From: Desulfoluna butyratoxydans
Lineage (GTDB): Bacteria; Desulfobacterota; Desulfobacteria; Desulfobacterales; Desulfolunaceae
Assembly (NCBI RefSeq): GCF_900699765.1
Contig: NZ_CAADHO010000005.1
Coordinates: forward strand, 62,001 to 126,000
Reading direction: 5' to 3'
Length of the DNA stretch: 64,000 nt
Position numbers and translations under genes: made by a program. Of this stretch, positions 63,223-64,000 are shown piece by piece (within the stretch, counting starts at the first letter, position 1; every line of letters begins with the position of its first letter). Under the pieces are notes generated by a model. That model had not been told where the DNA came from and made no database searches. It worked only from the letters and a program-made list of their open reading frames with translations.

Positions 63223-64000
63223 ATGAACCTTCTGCCCTGGTTCGCCCTCAAGGAAGTCCCCGGTGTCGGGAACCTGCTGTTCAAACGACTGATTCAGGCC
63301 TTCGGAAGCCCCGAAAAGGTCTTTGAATCCGATGCAAAAAGCCTGGTTCGCGTGGACGGCATCTCCCATCGCCTTGCCGAGACCATCCGCACCCACAGGC
63401 TCAGCGACCGTGCCCGTCGCAGCCATGACCGGGCCCGTGACGCAGGGGTTACCCTCCTGCCCCTGACCCACGGGGACTATCCGCGACTTTTGGCGACCAT
63501 TCACGATCCGCCACCCCTGCTCCAGGTCTCGGGCCACCTGGACCCCGAGTCGGCCATGGTGGCCCTTGTGGGATCCCGTAAAGCCACCTCCTACGGCCTC
63601 AAAAACGCCTCTGACCTGGCCGGAGAGCTTGCCGGTTCCGGGTTCACCGTGGTCAGCGGCCTGGCACGGGGCATCGACACAGCAGCCCACAAAGGCGCCC
63701 TTGCTGCACAGGGACACACCGTTGCCGTTCTCGGCTGCGGCCTGGGCAGGGTCTACCCGCCGGAAAACAGGCGGCTGGCCGACGCCATTGCCTGCTCCGG
63801 CGCCCTGATCTCCGAGTTTGATTACGACAGCCCACCCGAGGCCCACCATTTTCCCATGCGCAACCGCATTATCAGCGGCCTCAGCCTGGGCACCGTGGTG
63901 GTGGAAGCCTCCCTAAAAAGCGGCTCCCTCATCACCGCCCGCTGCGCGGCCGACCAGAACAGAGAGGTCTTTGCCGTTCCGGGCCACATTCGCGCCTCCC
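63223..64000 (+). CDS. dprA: DNA-processing protein DprA (3' end outside the window)
   Basis: Partial: 259 codons are visible. DprA loads RecA on incoming single-stranded DNA. The N-terminal helix-hairpin-helix region (ALKEVPGVGNLLFKRLI) is followed by the Rossmann fold with VGSRKATSYG, VSGLARGIDTAAH, VAVLGCGLGRVYPPEN and HHFPMRNRIISGLS. The ATG at 63223 has no strong ribosome binding site. The Rossmann core is nearly complete at the window edge. Confidence 0.95.
   Translation, partial: MNLLPWFALKEVPGVGNLLFKRLIQAFGSPEKVFESDAKSLVRVDGISHRLAETIRTHRLSDRARRSHDRARDAGVTLLPLTHGDYPRLLATIHDPPPLLQVSGHLDPESAMVALVGSRKATSYGLKNASDLAGELAGSGFTVVSGLARGIDTAAHKGALAAQGHTVAVLGCGLGRVYPPENRRLADAIACSGALISEFDYDSPPEAHHFPMRNRIISGLSLGTVVVEASLKSGSLITARCAADQNREVFAVPGHIRAS

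Noticed and set aside
1-64000. tRNA, rRNA or CRISPR features
   Set aside because: I looked for tRNA-like T-arm sequences, rRNA segments and regularly spaced repeats in the intergenic regions and saw none; a covariance search would be decisive.

Overview
The window looks like chromosomal DNA of an anaerobic, probably sulfate-reducing member of the Desulfobacterota (Desulfobacterales type). The evidence is a complete carbonyl-branch Wood-Ljungdahl cluster (CO dehydrogenase/acetyl-CoA synthase plus corrinoid protein), a UGA-containing HesB-like selenoprotein gene, and Gram-negative envelope genes (lptE, TolC/RND, FadL-like porin, secDF-yajC). The genus is inference. The DNA is GC-rich, so many genes carry long antisense open frames; these were discarded. 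No rRNA, tRNA, CRISPR array or complete insertion sequence was seen.

Layout. 0.9-11 kb: acsD-cooS-acsB-acsC-acsE, a small unknown gene and the nickel-insertion ATPase cooC. GC-rich stem-loops sit in four successive gaps of this cluster. 11.4-21.7 kb: housekeeping and stress genes (HesB-like selenoprotein, ndk, a TrmJ-type methyltransferase, lepA, a REC-GGDEF diguanylate cyclase, GNAT, DUF2156 protein, cold-shock protein, UspA, Asp/Glu racemase), with short mobile-like repeats between them. 22-38.5 kb: an envelope/secretion region. It holds four secreted proteins with a conserved ITxQ-type motif just after the signal peptide, a stand-alone C39-type cysteine peptidase, an outer-membrane beta-barrel protein, a FadL-like porin, an LVIVD-repeat-like protein and a TolC/MFP/RND efflux set. 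38.7-47.6 kb: sbcB, then a signalling locus (HD-GYP response regulator, hybrid histidine kinase, kinase-like/formylglycine-generating-enzyme-like fusion, PP2C phosphatase). 47.8-64 kb: core genes (darP-like, csp, murJ-ftsB-TPR-rhodanese-MauE, rpsT, leuS-lptE, RNase E/G, yajC-secD-secF, a CpoB-like lipoprotein, partial dprA).

How the genes work together. AcsC/AcsD accept a methyl group from AcsE. AcsB joins it to CO made by CooS and to CoA, and CooC probably loads nickel. In the 22-38 kb region the peptidase, barrels and ITxQ proteins look like one export or processing system. A near-identical element, GTAAACAATGTT(A/C), lies in promoter regions of that system and again 41 bp before the hybrid histidine kinase. 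This suggests one regulon linking the signalling locus to the secreted-protein region, and it is the lead I would follow first.
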